A stretch of DNA of 32,520 nt from Segatella cerevisiae (GTDB taxonomy: Bacteria > Bacteroidota > Bacteroidia > Bacteroidales > Bacteroidaceae): NCBI RefSeq assembly GCF_024054555.1, contig NZ_JAMXLY010000041.1, forward strand, positions 1 through 32,520, given 5' to 3'. Made by a program: the position numbers and the translations under genes. Under the pieces are notes generated by a model that searched no databases, had not been told where the DNA came from, and saw only the letters and a list, made by a program, of their open reading frames with translations. This document shows, in pieces, positions 1-8,294 of the stretch. Numbering within the stretch: position 1 is the stretch's first letter; every line of letters starts with the position of its first letter.

Positions 1-1
1 T

Positions 2-121
2 GAAGGGATAAACAACAAAATCAAGACAATGAAAAGACAGGCGTATGGATATCGGGATGAGAAGTTTTTTGAACTCAAAATTTTATCGCTACATGATAAA
101 AACTACGCATTTGTCGGATGA
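2..121 (+). pseudogene. C-terminal end of an ISL3-like transposase (cut by window edge)
   Basis: Reading frame 2 is open from the window edge to a TGA at 119-121 and encodes about 39 residues containing EGINNKIKTMKRQAYGYRD and ending FELKILSLHDKNYAFVG. The EGxNNKIKxxKRxAYGxRD block is the typical last conserved block, carrying the catalytic Glu, of ISL3-type DDE transposases. Only the tail is visible, so the upstream part of the IS lies outside the window. The IS probably ends near 124, just after the stop codon, because the neighbouring ATPase frame becomes convincing from about 125. Its insertion explains why that ATPase lacks its N-terminus. The right inverted repeat and target duplication cannot be confirmed from this side alone. 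Confidence 0.7.
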
Positions 122-1985
122 ACCATTAAAAGAGGAGTCACCTTATGTGGAGATTAGTGTTTATGTCAAGGAGTCTGAAGGTGAGGATGCAGATTCAGAT
201 GATATTGCCTTGTTTACGACTTATGCTATAGCCGTAGAGCCGAAACTTGAATCTTGCCTTACCTATCGATTCTATCTTCCTGATTCCGAGAAAAAATCCT
301 ACACAGATGACATGAAAGATGCTCAAACTAGTTCAGATCTGTTTCATATCATTGAGAAGAAATATATACGTAAGTATGGATATAATATATATGGTGGCCC
401 TCCAGAATTACAACGTCAAGCAGCTTCAGCCGATTTGAGAAAGATTGATTTTCAGTTTGTTGGTGCATTACGGGATGTAGAGCAGTCCATGTTTAGTGGA
501 CACAATGATTTGCTAAAAGATGTACTGACTTATTTCTTAGATTACGATCTATCTCCTGATAAGAAAAAGGATGATAAAGGAGAAAATAATCAGAACGGGG
601 ATGAAGCAAAAGAAAAAGAGAAAAATAAAAGTGAAAAAGATAAGAGAGAAAAAGAATTTGCAGAGGAATCAAAAAAGGTGATAGAGAAGGTCCTGGACCG
701 AATTAAGGATGGTACGGAAAGCATTACTCAATATGCCAATGATACTGGTGCAATCTTAAAGGGCAGTAAAATTAAATTTGATGGAGAAATTTCCGAAAGC
801 CAATTGTTGCAAATTCTTCAACTCCTGGTTGAGTCGGATGAGTTAGGTTATTCGTTGCCGGTATCTCAGAATGGACTCGGCTATAATAACCTGATTTATA
901 TCTCTCTGCTTCTTTCCAAAATGCAATCAAGTACCAGTATGGATTTTATGGGAGAAAATAATGTAAGGAGTTTCCCGATTTTGGCTATAGAGGAACCTGA
1001 AGCCCATCTACACCCTGAACTCCAATATCAGTTTCTCGAATTTATCAGAAAGAATCAGAGTGATGGTCATGTCCGGCAAATTTTCATTACAACCCATTCT
1101 TCCAGTTTGGCTGCTAAGATTAAGTTGGATGAGTTTACTTGCTTATATAAAGATAAGAATGGAATAGTTACAGCCTATTATCCTCGTGCCGTCTTTGCAG
1201 ATGATAATATGTCTAGGAATTATATCCAGCGTTACCTTGATGCTACTCGTGCGGATATGCTATTTGCAGGTGGAATCATCTTTGTTGAAGGTATGGCGGA
1301 GCAAATACTCTTGCCTGCATTTGCCAAGAGGTTGAATCTCTATGAAAAGTGGATGAAGAAACAGATTGTTGTAGTTAATATCGGAGGCAGGTACTTTGAA
1401 AATTTCTTGAAACTTTATGATGGGAGACAAAAAGGTACACTTCCCATTAAGGTTGCTTGCATTACCGATAGAGATCCAGTCAGAAAGTTGAAAAATTCCG
1501 CTCAAAATGCCAAATGGAAATCTTGCTGGCCCATAGAGTATGATGCTGACTCTGAGCATTATGACTACAAAAATCATTCAGAGGATAGAGTTGACGAATT
1601 TAAGGAGCATAAGAATATTAGGTATTTTTCTCAAGACAGTAAGGGTAAAACTCTCGAATATGAGATTGCACGCAAAAATTCACACAATGCAAATATTATT
1701 GTTGATTCTTTGGAAAACAAAGTCGAATTGACAACTATGATCAACAGTAAGACCTTGTCAGAAACACTTGAAGCCTGTAATGATAGTGATCTCATAGAAT
1801 TGTATAGAGACGATTCTATTTGGAAGGAAAAGGATGACCGGCGTCAAGGAGTCATTGCTTCCCGATACATGGAATCCGTGAGCAAGGGAATCAATGCATT
1901 GGAACTTTCTGAAAATCTTGAACAAAACAGTAATATTAATGTGCCGGATTATATAGAGGAGGCTATAAAATGGGTGCTCAACTAA
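45..1985 (+). CDS. Gabija GajA-like OLD-family ATPase/TOPRIM nuclease, 5'-truncated by an IS
   Basis: Homologues combine an ABC-type ATPase with a TOPRIM nuclease; GajA nicks DNA and works with a UvrD-like partner, and such a partner follows here with a 16-nt overlap. Visible motifs: signature region SQNGLGYNNLIY (residues 274-285), Walker B ILAIEEPEAHLHP (312-324), switch histidine in ITTHSSS (351), TOPRIM glutamate in IIFVEGMAEQ (415) and TOPRIM acidic pair in ITDRDP (D475, D477). A Lys/Glu-rich low-complexity insert spans about 171-212. The Walker A motif, normally within the first 50 residues, is absent: the first 25 or so codons overlap the transposase tail in another frame, and a stop (30-32) lies just upstream. 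The frame is otherwise intact, but ATP binding should be lost, so the protein is probably inactive. The family assignment is firm; calling it Gabija rather than another OLD/UvrD pair is inference. Confidence 0.8.
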   Translation: MDIGMRSFLNSKFYRYMIKTTHLSDEPLKEESPYVEISVYVKESEGEDADSDDIALFTTYAIAVEPKLESCLTYRFYLPDSEKKSYTDDMKDAQTSSDLFHIIEKKYIRKYGYNIYGGPPELQRQAASADLRKIDFQFVGALRDVEQSMFSGHNDLLKDVLTYFLDYDLSPDKKKDDKGENNQNGDEAKEKEKNKSEKDKREKEFAEESKKVIEKVLDRIKDGTESITQYANDTGAILKGSKIKFDGEISESQLLQILQLLVESDELGYSLPVSQNGLGYNNLIYISLLLSKMQSSTSMDFMGENNVRSFPILAIEEPEAHLHPELQYQFLEFIRKNQSDGHVRQIFITTHSSSLAAKIKLDEFTCLYKDKNGIVTAYYPRAVFADDNMSRNYIQRYLDATRADMLFAGGIIFVEGMAEQILLPAFAKRLNLYEKWMKKQIVVVNIGGRYFENFLKLYDGRQKGTLPIKVACITDRDPVRKLKNSAQNAKWKSCWPIEYDADSEHYDYKNHSEDRVDEFKEHKNIRYFSQDSKGKTLEYEIARKNSHNANIIVDSLENKVELTTMINSKTLSETLEACNDSDLIELYRDDSIWKEKDDRRQGVIASRYMESVSKGINALELSENLEQNSNINVPDYIEEAIKWVLN

Positions 1986-3721
1986 TACATTCGAACGAGC
2001 CTCAAAATTTTGATTCCAATATTAGGGTTATGGCTGGTCCGGGAGCTGGTAAAACTCATTGGCTAATAGGCCAACTGAAGGAGATCCTTAAATATTCTGA
2101 CCGACTTGGGAACTGCCGGAAGATTGCATGTATTACCTATACCAACAAGGCTTGTGAAAATATCCAACAAAAGATCAAATTTGGGATGGATAGGATAGAA
2201 GTGTCAACGATTCATGCTTTCTTATATGCTAATGTCATTAAGCCCTATTTTCATCTCATTGCAGATCAATTTGATTTCGACATAAAGAAATTAGACGGAC
2301 ATGATGATACGGTATATACGCATTATGAATTTATCAATTCTGTTATAGGAAAAAGTGGATGTGGAAGTGTTTTCCAAAATTCAAGAGTAAAAGTAAGTTA
2401 CTCTAAAATAGGCCAATATATATCATCTTATCGTTGGAATTTAACAGATAAAAGAATAAGTCTAGAACAAAGTGGAAAATCATATCCTCTATATGGTTTA
2501 TTAAAAAATAAATTCGTTAATTGTTATAAACAAGAAGTATGGAGTCAAAAGGGAATTATGCATGACGATGATGTCTTGTTTTTTTCTTATCAACTTTTTA
2601 TAAAGTGTCCTCGCATCAAGCGTTTAATCTCTAATAAATTTCCATATATTCTTGTGGATGAATATCAAGATTCTTCTTCAATACAACATTTTCTTATAGA
2701 GAAATTGGCAAAAGAAAGAAGTTATGTTACCGTCATCGGCGATGAAGCCCAGTCTATTTATGGTTTTGCTGGTGGTGATGTTCGATTTATTCATGAGATT
2801 GATTTTCCTCATTTAGCAGATTATACGATTGCGGATAATCGTCGAAGTACTAAATCTATTGTGAATTTTTTGAACGTGTTGCGTCCTGAGTTGAATCAAA
2901 AAAATGTCAGAGAAGAAGATTATGGCTGTCCTCAACTTTTAATTGGTCCAGTTATACAGGCCTATAACAAAAGTAAATCTCTGTGCAAAGACGGTGAAGG
3001 AAAACAAAAGGATATTTATACACTCAGTTGGAGCAATCAAACAGCAAATGAAATGAAAATTCATGTGCAACCGAGTTTCGTATCAAAGAATTTGTTTGAA
3101 CAATTACTTGAACTTTCAGATGCTCATGAAAGAAGTAGAAAATTTATTGCCTGTGTCAAAGCCGTTGAGAATGCCCGTCAGATGTTGATGGATGATGCAG
3201 TTAAATCCCTTAGCAAAGGTTTTTCGTTGGATATTAGGAACTTGGATGATAAGAAGAAGGCTGTTCGATATTTGAAGATATTATGTTCTAAATACGATGA
3301 TTATAGCAAAGGTGATGGCAACCAATTGCTTGCGATCATAAAAGAATCAATGGATTCTAGAATTGGTCTTGTAAGGAGTGGTAAGCCTAAAGAGTTATTC
3401 GCTCATCCTTATCTTGATTTTGCAAGAGAAGTCAATTGCAAAGAGGATCAGACTACTAATATGACTATTCACAAGGCTAAAGGTTTGGAATTTGATAATG
3501 TTTTTGTAATCATTGAAAGTGAAAATGAAGCTGTTGATTTTTTAATCAATACGGATTTGCAGAAAAAGGCAGACGATCATCGCCTTTTTTATGTCGCATG
3601 TAGTAGGGCAAGTAATCGGTTATTTCTTTCTGTGCCTAACTTATCAGAGGAGACTCAACAATTAATCCATAATAGATTTGGGGAGCTGTTGAATATCTAT
3701 AGATTAGAGTCTGATAACTAG
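1970..3721 (+). CDS. Gabija GajB-like UvrD/PcrA-family helicase
   Basis: This 583-residue protein is a superfamily 1 DNA helicase. Motifs in order: Walker A MAGPGAGKTH (21-30), motif Ia CITYTNKACENI (54-65), STIHAF (79-84), Walker B/DEYQD (230-234), motif III GDEAQSIYGF (257-266), motif IV region ADNRRSTKSI, motif V TIHKAKGLEFDNVF and motif VI LFYVACSRASNRLF near the C-terminus. All key helicase residues are present, so this partner looks intact. Its ATG lies within the last codons of the preceding OLD-family gene, indicating translational coupling, as in Gabija operons. With its partner decapitated, it probably no longer gives protection, and expression depends on read-through from the IS side because no promoter separates the two genes. 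Confidence 0.88.
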   Translation: MGAQLIHSNEPQNFDSNIRVMAGPGAGKTHWLIGQLKEILKYSDRLGNCRKIACITYTNKACENIQQKIKFGMDRIEVSTIHAFLYANVIKPYFHLIADQFDFDIKKLDGHDDTVYTHYEFINSVIGKSGCGSVFQNSRVKVSYSKIGQYISSYRWNLTDKRISLEQSGKSYPLYGLLKNKFVNCYKQEVWSQKGIMHDDDVLFFSYQLFIKCPRIKRLISNKFPYILVDEYQDSSSIQHFLIEKLAKERSYVTVIGDEAQSIYGFAGGDVRFIHEIDFPHLADYTIADNRRSTKSIVNFLNVLRPELNQKNVREEDYGCPQLLIGPVIQAYNKSKSLCKDGEGKQKDIYTLSWSNQTANEMKIHVQPSFVSKNLFEQLLELSDAHERSRKFIACVKAVENARQMLMDDAVKSLSKGFSLDIRNLDDKKKAVRYLKILCSKYDDYSKGDGNQLLAIIKESMDSRIGLVRSGKPKELFAHPYLDFAREVNCKEDQTTNMTIHKAKGLEFDNVFVIIESENEAVDFLINTDLQKKADDHRLFYVACSRASNRLFLSVPNLSEETQQLIHNRFGELLNIYRLESDN

Positions 3722-3769
3722 TAAAAATAAAGTAAGCGTCCAAAATAGGTATCTTGTGTGAATCTTTGA

Positions 3770-3900
3770 CTCTTCATGAAAAGGATACTTGGTCAATTGA
3801 TCAACCTATTTCTATCTTTTCAATTTTACTCTTAACTCAAAGTCAGGAACACTTGGGAATATCTTGTCTGTTCCGCATTTTAATTCATCCTCATTTTGAC
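3770..3900 (+). repeat. Cassette-associated intergenic repeat, copy A
   Basis: This stretch resembles the sequence after the next cassettes. TCAATTGATCAACC (3793-3806) matches TCAATTGGCCAACC at 9215-9228, and AAAGTCAGGAACAC (3839-3852) matches AAAGTCAGGAGCAC at 9260-9273, in the same order and at nearly the same spacing. It is followed by a hairpin-like end (GAAT...ATTC). TAAGCGTCCAAAATAGG (about 3733-3749) just upstream matches TAAGCGTCCTAAATAGG at 9069-9085. The copies are clearly related but much diverged. The rest of 3722-4300 holds no convincing gene; a CGTGAA...TTCACG hairpin sits near 4092-4117. Confidence 0.5.
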
Positions 3901-4303
3901 AGATACTTCATTTTGTCTGATTCTGTCTGGTTTGGTTTGTCAACCATTATCCTCTATCTATTCTTGATTGAGAAATAGGTCTGAGGTTTATAATTGATCA
4001 AAAAGAACGCTTATTTCTGTTGATTGATTCCATTATCTGTAAAAAACACAACAATTCGTTTTCTATTTCTGATTTTTTTCTTATCTTTGAACCGTGAATC
4101 TACTGAAGCACTTCACGACTGCTGTGAATCACATTTTTGTCGTCCTTGTTTCAGCCTCTCTTGTCCGACAACCCTTCACCTAATCTGATCAGCTGCTAAG
4201 AAAAACAAAATAACCTGAGATAGAGCATTAAGTATTACGCTAATAATCGGCAACAAACTGATAGTCAGGCAAAAATCGAATGATTGAAGTTTTTCATTTG
4301 ATG

Positions 4304-4335
4304 TTTGGTAAATCAGAAAAGTTTAGCTATTTTTG
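4304..4335 (+). promoter_or_regulatory. Bacteroidetes-type promoter of the kinase-like gene
   Basis: A TTTG (-33 box) at 4304-4307 is separated by 20 bp from TATTTTTG (-7 box, TAnnTTTG consensus) at 4328-4335. Transcription would begin around 4342, which excludes translation from an upstream in-frame ATG in this region and supports the ATG at 4365 as the start. Confidence 0.65.
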
Positions 4336-4364
4336 CAAAGTCAAGATATAAGAAGAAAGGAATA

Positions 4365-5042
4365 ATGGATGGAACCGGTACTCAACGACTATCACAAAAA
4401 GATAAATGCCATCAAGATTCAATCGGTGGAATCCTGGAGGAGGTTGAAACTTTCGCACAAGGAGTGCTCAAATCAGTTCAAGCGGTTGCGGGAACAACGA
4501 ATTGCAAGGGAGTCCAAATCGCTCGTATAGCAGAATGGGCAAATAAACATGGTTACTGGATAGAGACCGCCGAACTTGGAAGTTATGAGGATAGAGGCTC
4601 AGAGAATGAAGTTTACATGTCCTTAAGAGGGAATGTCGTTTATAAACTGAACGACTTTCGTTATTCGGATGATAACCTTACGCCGTTCTTTGACCGCATC
4701 AAAGCTCATAATGACTATTTTCCTGATTGTGCTTATACCTTGGTCGGTTTTGCTAAGAACAAGGATAATAAGGTTTGTGCTGTTCTACGACAGCCCTACA
4801 TCATTTCCGAACGAGAGGCTACTGAGAAAGAAATTTCTGATGAGCTGGCACGTTTAGGCTTTATGTCTCGAATGAATGGTGAATATTTCACGAATGGTAT
4901 TCATGACATTTTTGATGCTTCCCCGAATAACGTGTTAGTTGGTATTGATGGCAACCTTTACTTCATTGACACCATTCTTTACAAGTCGGATGAAGGCAAT
5001 ATCAGCACATACTATAGCCAGTCTCCCAAATTCTTAAAATAG
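4365..5042 (+). CDS. Stand-alone polyvalent-protein-type kinase
   Basis: This 225-residue protein resembles the serine/threonine/tyrosine kinase-like domain found inside polyvalent proteins of phages and conjugative elements. The supporting run is ENEVYMSLRGNVVYKL (N-lobe with a VYK lysine), then AHNDYFPDCAYTLVGF, a hinge-like AVLRQPYI, a catalytic-loop-like IHDIFDASPNNVLVGIDG and the metal-binding region YFIDTILY, in which Asp-Thr replaces DFG. It stands alone rather than inside a large protein. The frame is open upstream to 4305, but the promoter places the likely start at 4365. It is monocistronic and sits between two defence-like cassettes and next to copies of the intergenic repeat. A role in protecting the element or in abortive infection is inference only; substrate unknown. 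Confidence 0.65.
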   Translation: MDGTGTQRLSQKDKCHQDSIGGILEEVETFAQGVLKSVQAVAGTTNCKGVQIARIAEWANKHGYWIETAELGSYEDRGSENEVYMSLRGNVVYKLNDFRYSDDNLTPFFDRIKAHNDYFPDCAYTLVGFAKNKDNKVCAVLRQPYIISEREATEKEISDELARLGFMSRMNGEYFTNGIHDIFDASPNNVLVGIDGNLYFIDTILYKSDEGNISTYYSQSPKFLK

Positions 5043-5063
5043 GAACCGCTGCTATGAATTCAA

Positions 5064-5190
5064 TATAATGATACTCGGCTAATTGGGCAAAGATAAAATC
5101 TCTTTAGTTTTATTCGTGACTTAAAATAAGGGACAACCTAAAACGCCATGTTTATAGGGTATGGGCATCAATTGGACATGAATATTTAGA
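5064..5190 (+). repeat. Cassette-associated intergenic repeat, copy C
   Basis: It lies directly between the kinase-like gene and the GHKL ATPase gene. GTGACTTAAA (5116-5125) is identical to 9253-9262. CAAAGATAAAATCTCTTT (5088-5105) matches the partial copy at 9050-9067. ATCAATTGG (5167-5175) matches the end of copy D. The 3' part can fold: CATGT (about 5147) pairs with ACATG (about 5176). No clear TAnnTTTG promoter was seen before the ATG at 5200, so the element may also act as the leader of the next gene. Confidence 0.5.
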
Positions 5191-5199
5191 ATTTAGTTT

Positions 5200-6726
5200 A
5201 TGAGTAGTGATTATTCCATATTTCAATCATTCGAACACGACAAGGAGTTTTTTTATCCTGCTGGTGCCGATTTCCCATCGATGATGAGGAGACAAGTCAC
5301 AAAACATGAGAATAAATTGCAGCCTATCTATGAAGCTGTAACTAATGCTTTTGAGGCTATAGATAATAATGGTGGTGAGATTACCATCAAACTTTACTTT
5401 ACCCCACGGCTAACGGGTAATAGACGTGACCTAAATTCGGTGATAATATCCGATACAGGACATGGCGTAGAGCAAGCAGATCTGATGAGAATTGAAACTT
5501 TGTTCGATACGTCCAAAGGGTTCAATAACTTTGGAAGTGGTCGAATACAATACCTTCACTTTGTTGAGAATACGGATATACATAGTGTTTATAAAGAGAA
5601 TGGCAAAAAGTATATGCGAAGGTTCATATACTCCATTAACTTCTATAAGAATTATAAGTCAGTCCTATGGGAAGGAATCCCAGAAAAAGTGGATGGCAAC
5701 ATCCCTACTGGTACAACGGTAGCACTATTCACTTTTAAAAACGATGACGATAGAAAATTTTATAATGAGTTAACGACAGAAAAACTTCGAAAAGAACTTT
5801 TTGACCGTTATCTTGGAAGGATGTGCCTTAACTCACCAAATAATCCAACTGTCAACATAGTTGAATATGTTAACGATATACACAATGCAAAAGAGGATAA
5901 GCACATTACAAATGATGATTTGCCTTCAATAGATAAGAATTTTTCATTCACTGTTAATTATCGCAAGTTGAATGAAAAAGGAAAGCTCTTGGAAATTAAT
6001 AGGAAAGAATCTTTCCTCGTCAATTCATATAAACTGCCTATAAAGATTCAGAATAAGAATGAAGTGAAGATAATGAGTAAAGGAGAGGTGGTCCCTGCAA
6101 ACGGACTGAGTTTTTCCTTTATTGAGCATAGTCCCAAAATTGACGATTGTTTTAGACTTTTCCTCATATCTGGAAATTATTTCTCCAATAAAGATACGGA
6201 TAAGCGTGGTAATCTAATATTGTTAAATGAGGAGCAATTAAAGAAACAGCGTAGTTTTGAAAATAATTTCCCTGAGGATTTAGTTATCGAAGATATACAA
6301 GAAAAAGCTACTACCAATATTGCTAAGCATTATACAAAGATTAATGATGCTCATAAAAATATTGAAGAGAAAATAGAACGTCTTGTAGATCTTTATTCCC
6401 TTGATGAAAAGAAAGTCAGGAAGATAGCTTCAAATCCGAATGCAACTACACTGGAAGTGTTTAAAGAAATTTATATTTCTGATGCAGAAGACAAAGCAAA
6501 CAAATATAACAAGCTTGATGATATCATGAACTCTATGGTAGAACTTAATCCTATAGATAAGGATTATGAAGGTCAACTTGATAAGAAGATTAAGGGTACT
6601 GCTGCATTGGTACCAGAGATTAATAGGCTTGAGTTGTTGAATTATGTCTCAAAGCGGAAGGTCATACTGCGAATATTTGATGACATCCTAAAGAAAAAAC
6701 GGGGCACATGTATAAATCCGTGTTGA
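5200..6726 (+). pseudogene. GHKL (Hsp90/MutL/MORC-like) ATPase, N-terminal part of an IS-split ATPase-nuclease fusion
   Basis: Genuine coding sequence runs from 5200 to 6700; the last residues (RGTCINPC) come from the inserted IS. Bergerat-fold ATP-binding motifs are clear: N box YEAVTNAFEAI (E45, N49), DTGHG (D85, G87, G89) and a glycine-rich lid NNFGSGRIQ (109-117). The C-terminal half of this fragment is Lys/Glu-rich and probably helical. The ISAon1-family element at 6701-8286 interrupts codon 501. Deleting it with one 8-bp target duplication joins this frame exactly to that at 8295-8986, giving a 730-residue protein with a C-terminal PD-(D/E)XK nuclease. Prokaryotic GHKL ATPase-nuclease proteins recur in defence islands, so an anti-phage role is plausible. 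The truncated 508-residue product may still be made but lacks the nuclease. Confidence 0.8.
6693..6700 (+). repeat. Left target-site duplication of the ISAon1-family element
   Basis: GAAAAAAC here is repeated exactly at 8287-8294, immediately outside the two IS ends. An 8-bp duplication is the length typical of ISL3-type transposition. Confidence 0.9.
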
Positions 6727-6791
6727 CTATAAGAAGATAAAGGTTGAAGTTATAAGTTGTAGAATGCAAGAAAGAGCGTATCTTTGCATCC

Positions 6792-7235
6792 ATGAACAAC
6801 AATAACAATAAATCCTATGAGTTCTTTGCAAGTTTCCTTCTTCCGGAAGGTATACTTGACTGGTTTGACCTTGTAAAGGTAGAAGAAGAGAAGTTGAAGA
6901 TCTCTAAAAAGAATGTGTACACTGGTATCCTGCATGTATATCTTGATGAGCGGGACAACCGGAAGTCCGGTGATGAGTCCCTACAGGAACTTCGTCCCAA
7001 TGGTTTCACGGAGCCGGCTCTAGTCAACGACTTTCCAATCCGTGACAAGAAGGTAGTCCTTCATATCCGTCGCCGGAGATGGACTTCTCCCGACGGGCAT
7101 AACGTCGTCCTGAATGTCTATCCACTAGCAGTGACAGGCACCCGCTACTCGAAGGAGTTTGCGGATTTTTTAAAAGAACGTCTTGGATACATCCCCGGTG
7201 ACGGCACGTTCGCTGGAACCTTACTACAAGATTAA
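6792..7235 (+). CDS. ISAon1-family transposase N-terminal region protein (orfA)
   Basis: This 147-residue protein has the composition and layout of the orfA product of ISAon1-type elements: an acidic N-terminal part (LLPEGILDWFDLVKVEEEK), a basic IRRRRWTSPDG segment and a C-terminal part (YSKEFADFLKERLGY) likely to form a DNA-binding domain. It starts 91 bp inside the IS left end and overlaps orfB by about 50 nt. orfB is in the +1 frame relative to orfA, so a classical -1 frameshift would not join them; separate initiation or +1 shifting would be needed. Confidence 0.8.
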   Translation: MNNNNNKSYEFFASFLLPEGILDWFDLVKVEEEKLKISKKNVYTGILHVYLDERDNRKSGDESLQELRPNGFTEPALVNDFPIRDKKVVLHIRRRRWTSPDGHNVVLNVYPLAVTGTRYSKEFADFLKERLGYIPGDGTFAGTLLQD

Positions 7236-8259
7236 CGGGGATCGCCTTGAACGGTCATACAAGGATTATCTGAGCGACTTCCGGCAATGGGAGCAGAAGC
7301 CTCATGCATCCGACTGGATATTACTGGAGAAAAACATGGGTCCCAGGCTAAGCATAGACGAGACATCCCTGCAGGAAGACCTGTTCACGATCCTGTCCAA
7401 CAAGGATGGCCATGGGAGACGCGGAACAGTGATTGCAGCCGTACGGGGGACGAAGGCGTCGGAGGTAATCCGTATCCTCATGCAGATACCACAGGAGAAG
7501 CGTATTGAGGTCAGGGAAGTGACCATGGATTTCTCCGACAGTATGTATTCCATCGTGAGTGCAGTCTTTCCTAATGCGACAATAGTGATCGACTGTTTCC
7601 ATATCATCAAGCGATGCGGTGACGCGGTGGAGGAAATCCGTCTCCGCAGCAAGCGTGAGGCAATAAAGGATCAGCGTAAAAAACAGGCGGAGTTCAGAAA
7701 CAAACTTGAGCAAAGGGTGAAGCAGCGTAAATACTATCGCAAAAAACATCCCAGGAGGTATAAAGGCAGAAAGCGTGGCAGGAAGCCAATTAGACTCAAT
7801 GAGCGCTTTAAGCCGGAGATACTTGACAACGGCGATACCGGAGTCGAGCTGCTTACAAGAAGCCGGGGACTACTGAGGGTAAGCAGAAACAACTGGAGCG
7901 ATACACAGAAGATCAGGGCCGGATTGCTCTTCTCTTTATACCCAAAGATAAAAGAAGCGTATAACCTTGTCGACAGCCTCAGAAATGTCTTTAGAATGAA
8001 GACTCTGGACAGAGTGAACGCCAGGAACAGACTGCATGAATGGTATCAGAAGGTTGCCGGCTGCTCCCTGAGGGAAGTCAAGTCTGCAAGGGATGCCGTC
8101 AGGTTCAAGGAAGAGGAAGTACTCAATTACTTTATCAACAGGTCAACCAATGCCGCTGCTGAATCACTCAACTCCAAACTCAAGAGATTCAGAGCGCAAC
8201 TACATGGAGTCTCTGATCTTCCCTTCTTCATGTATAGAGTTTCCTTAATCTTTGGGTAA
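7183..8259 (+). CDS. ISAon1-family DDE transposase (orfB)
   Basis: The approximately 358-residue protein is a DDE transposase. Likely catalytic residues: Asp in LSIDETSLQ (D59), Asp in EVTMDFSDSMYS (D116) and Glu in STNAAAESLNSKLK (E327), followed by the typical FRAQLHGVSDLPFFMYRVS end. VIDCFHIIK (136-143) and a strongly basic segment (about 155-205) match the family. No ATG lies at the start: the frame opens with TTG at 7183 inside orfA, so initiation is uncertain and may involve frameshifting. The last codons run to the IS right inverted repeat. All catalytic residues are present, so the IS may be mobile. Confidence 0.85.
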   Translation: MDTSPVTARSLEPYYKINGDRLERSYKDYLSDFRQWEQKPHASDWILLEKNMGPRLSIDETSLQEDLFTILSNKDGHGRRGTVIAAVRGTKASEVIRILMQIPQEKRIEVREVTMDFSDSMYSIVSAVFPNATIVIDCFHIIKRCGDAVEEIRLRSKREAIKDQRKKQAEFRNKLEQRVKQRKYYRKKHPRRYKGRKRGRKPIRLNERFKPEILDNGDTGVELLTRSRGLLRVSRNNWSDTQKIRAGLLFSLYPKIKEAYNLVDSLRNVFRMKTLDRVNARNRLHEWYQKVAGCSLREVKSARDAVRFKEEEVLNYFINRSTNAAAESLNSKLKRFRAQLHGVSDLPFFMYRVSLIFG

Positions 8260-8286
8260 ACTAACACGGAACTATGCTGGTGCCCC

Positions 8287-8294
8287 GAAAAAAC
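8287..8294 (+). repeat. Right target-site duplication of the ISAon1-family element
   Basis: GAAAAAAC, identical to 6693-6700, directly follows the right inverted repeat that ends TGCCCC at 8286. Confidence 0.9.

Larger units (their letters stand above)
6701..8286 (+). mobile_element. Complete ISAon1-family (ISL3-type) insertion sequence, 1586 bp
   Basis: The left end begins GGGGCACATGTATAAATCCG and the right end, read as reverse complement, begins GGGGCACCAGCATAGTTCCG. These imperfect inverted repeats share GGGGCAC, then TCCGTGTT. Both ends are flanked by the 8-bp duplication GAAAAAAC. The element carries two overlapping plus-strand frames: an N-terminal-region protein and a DDE transposase. 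Both ends, the duplication and the open transposase frame are intact, and the interrupted gene still reads through when the IS is removed in silico, so the insertion looks recent. Confidence 0.93.

Noticed and set aside
3754..3978. A 74-codon plus-strand frame after the helicase gene
   Set aside because: It overlaps the diverged repeat copy A, has no recognisable start signal and has the composition of AT-rich noncoding DNA; the related copies B and C do not keep the frame.
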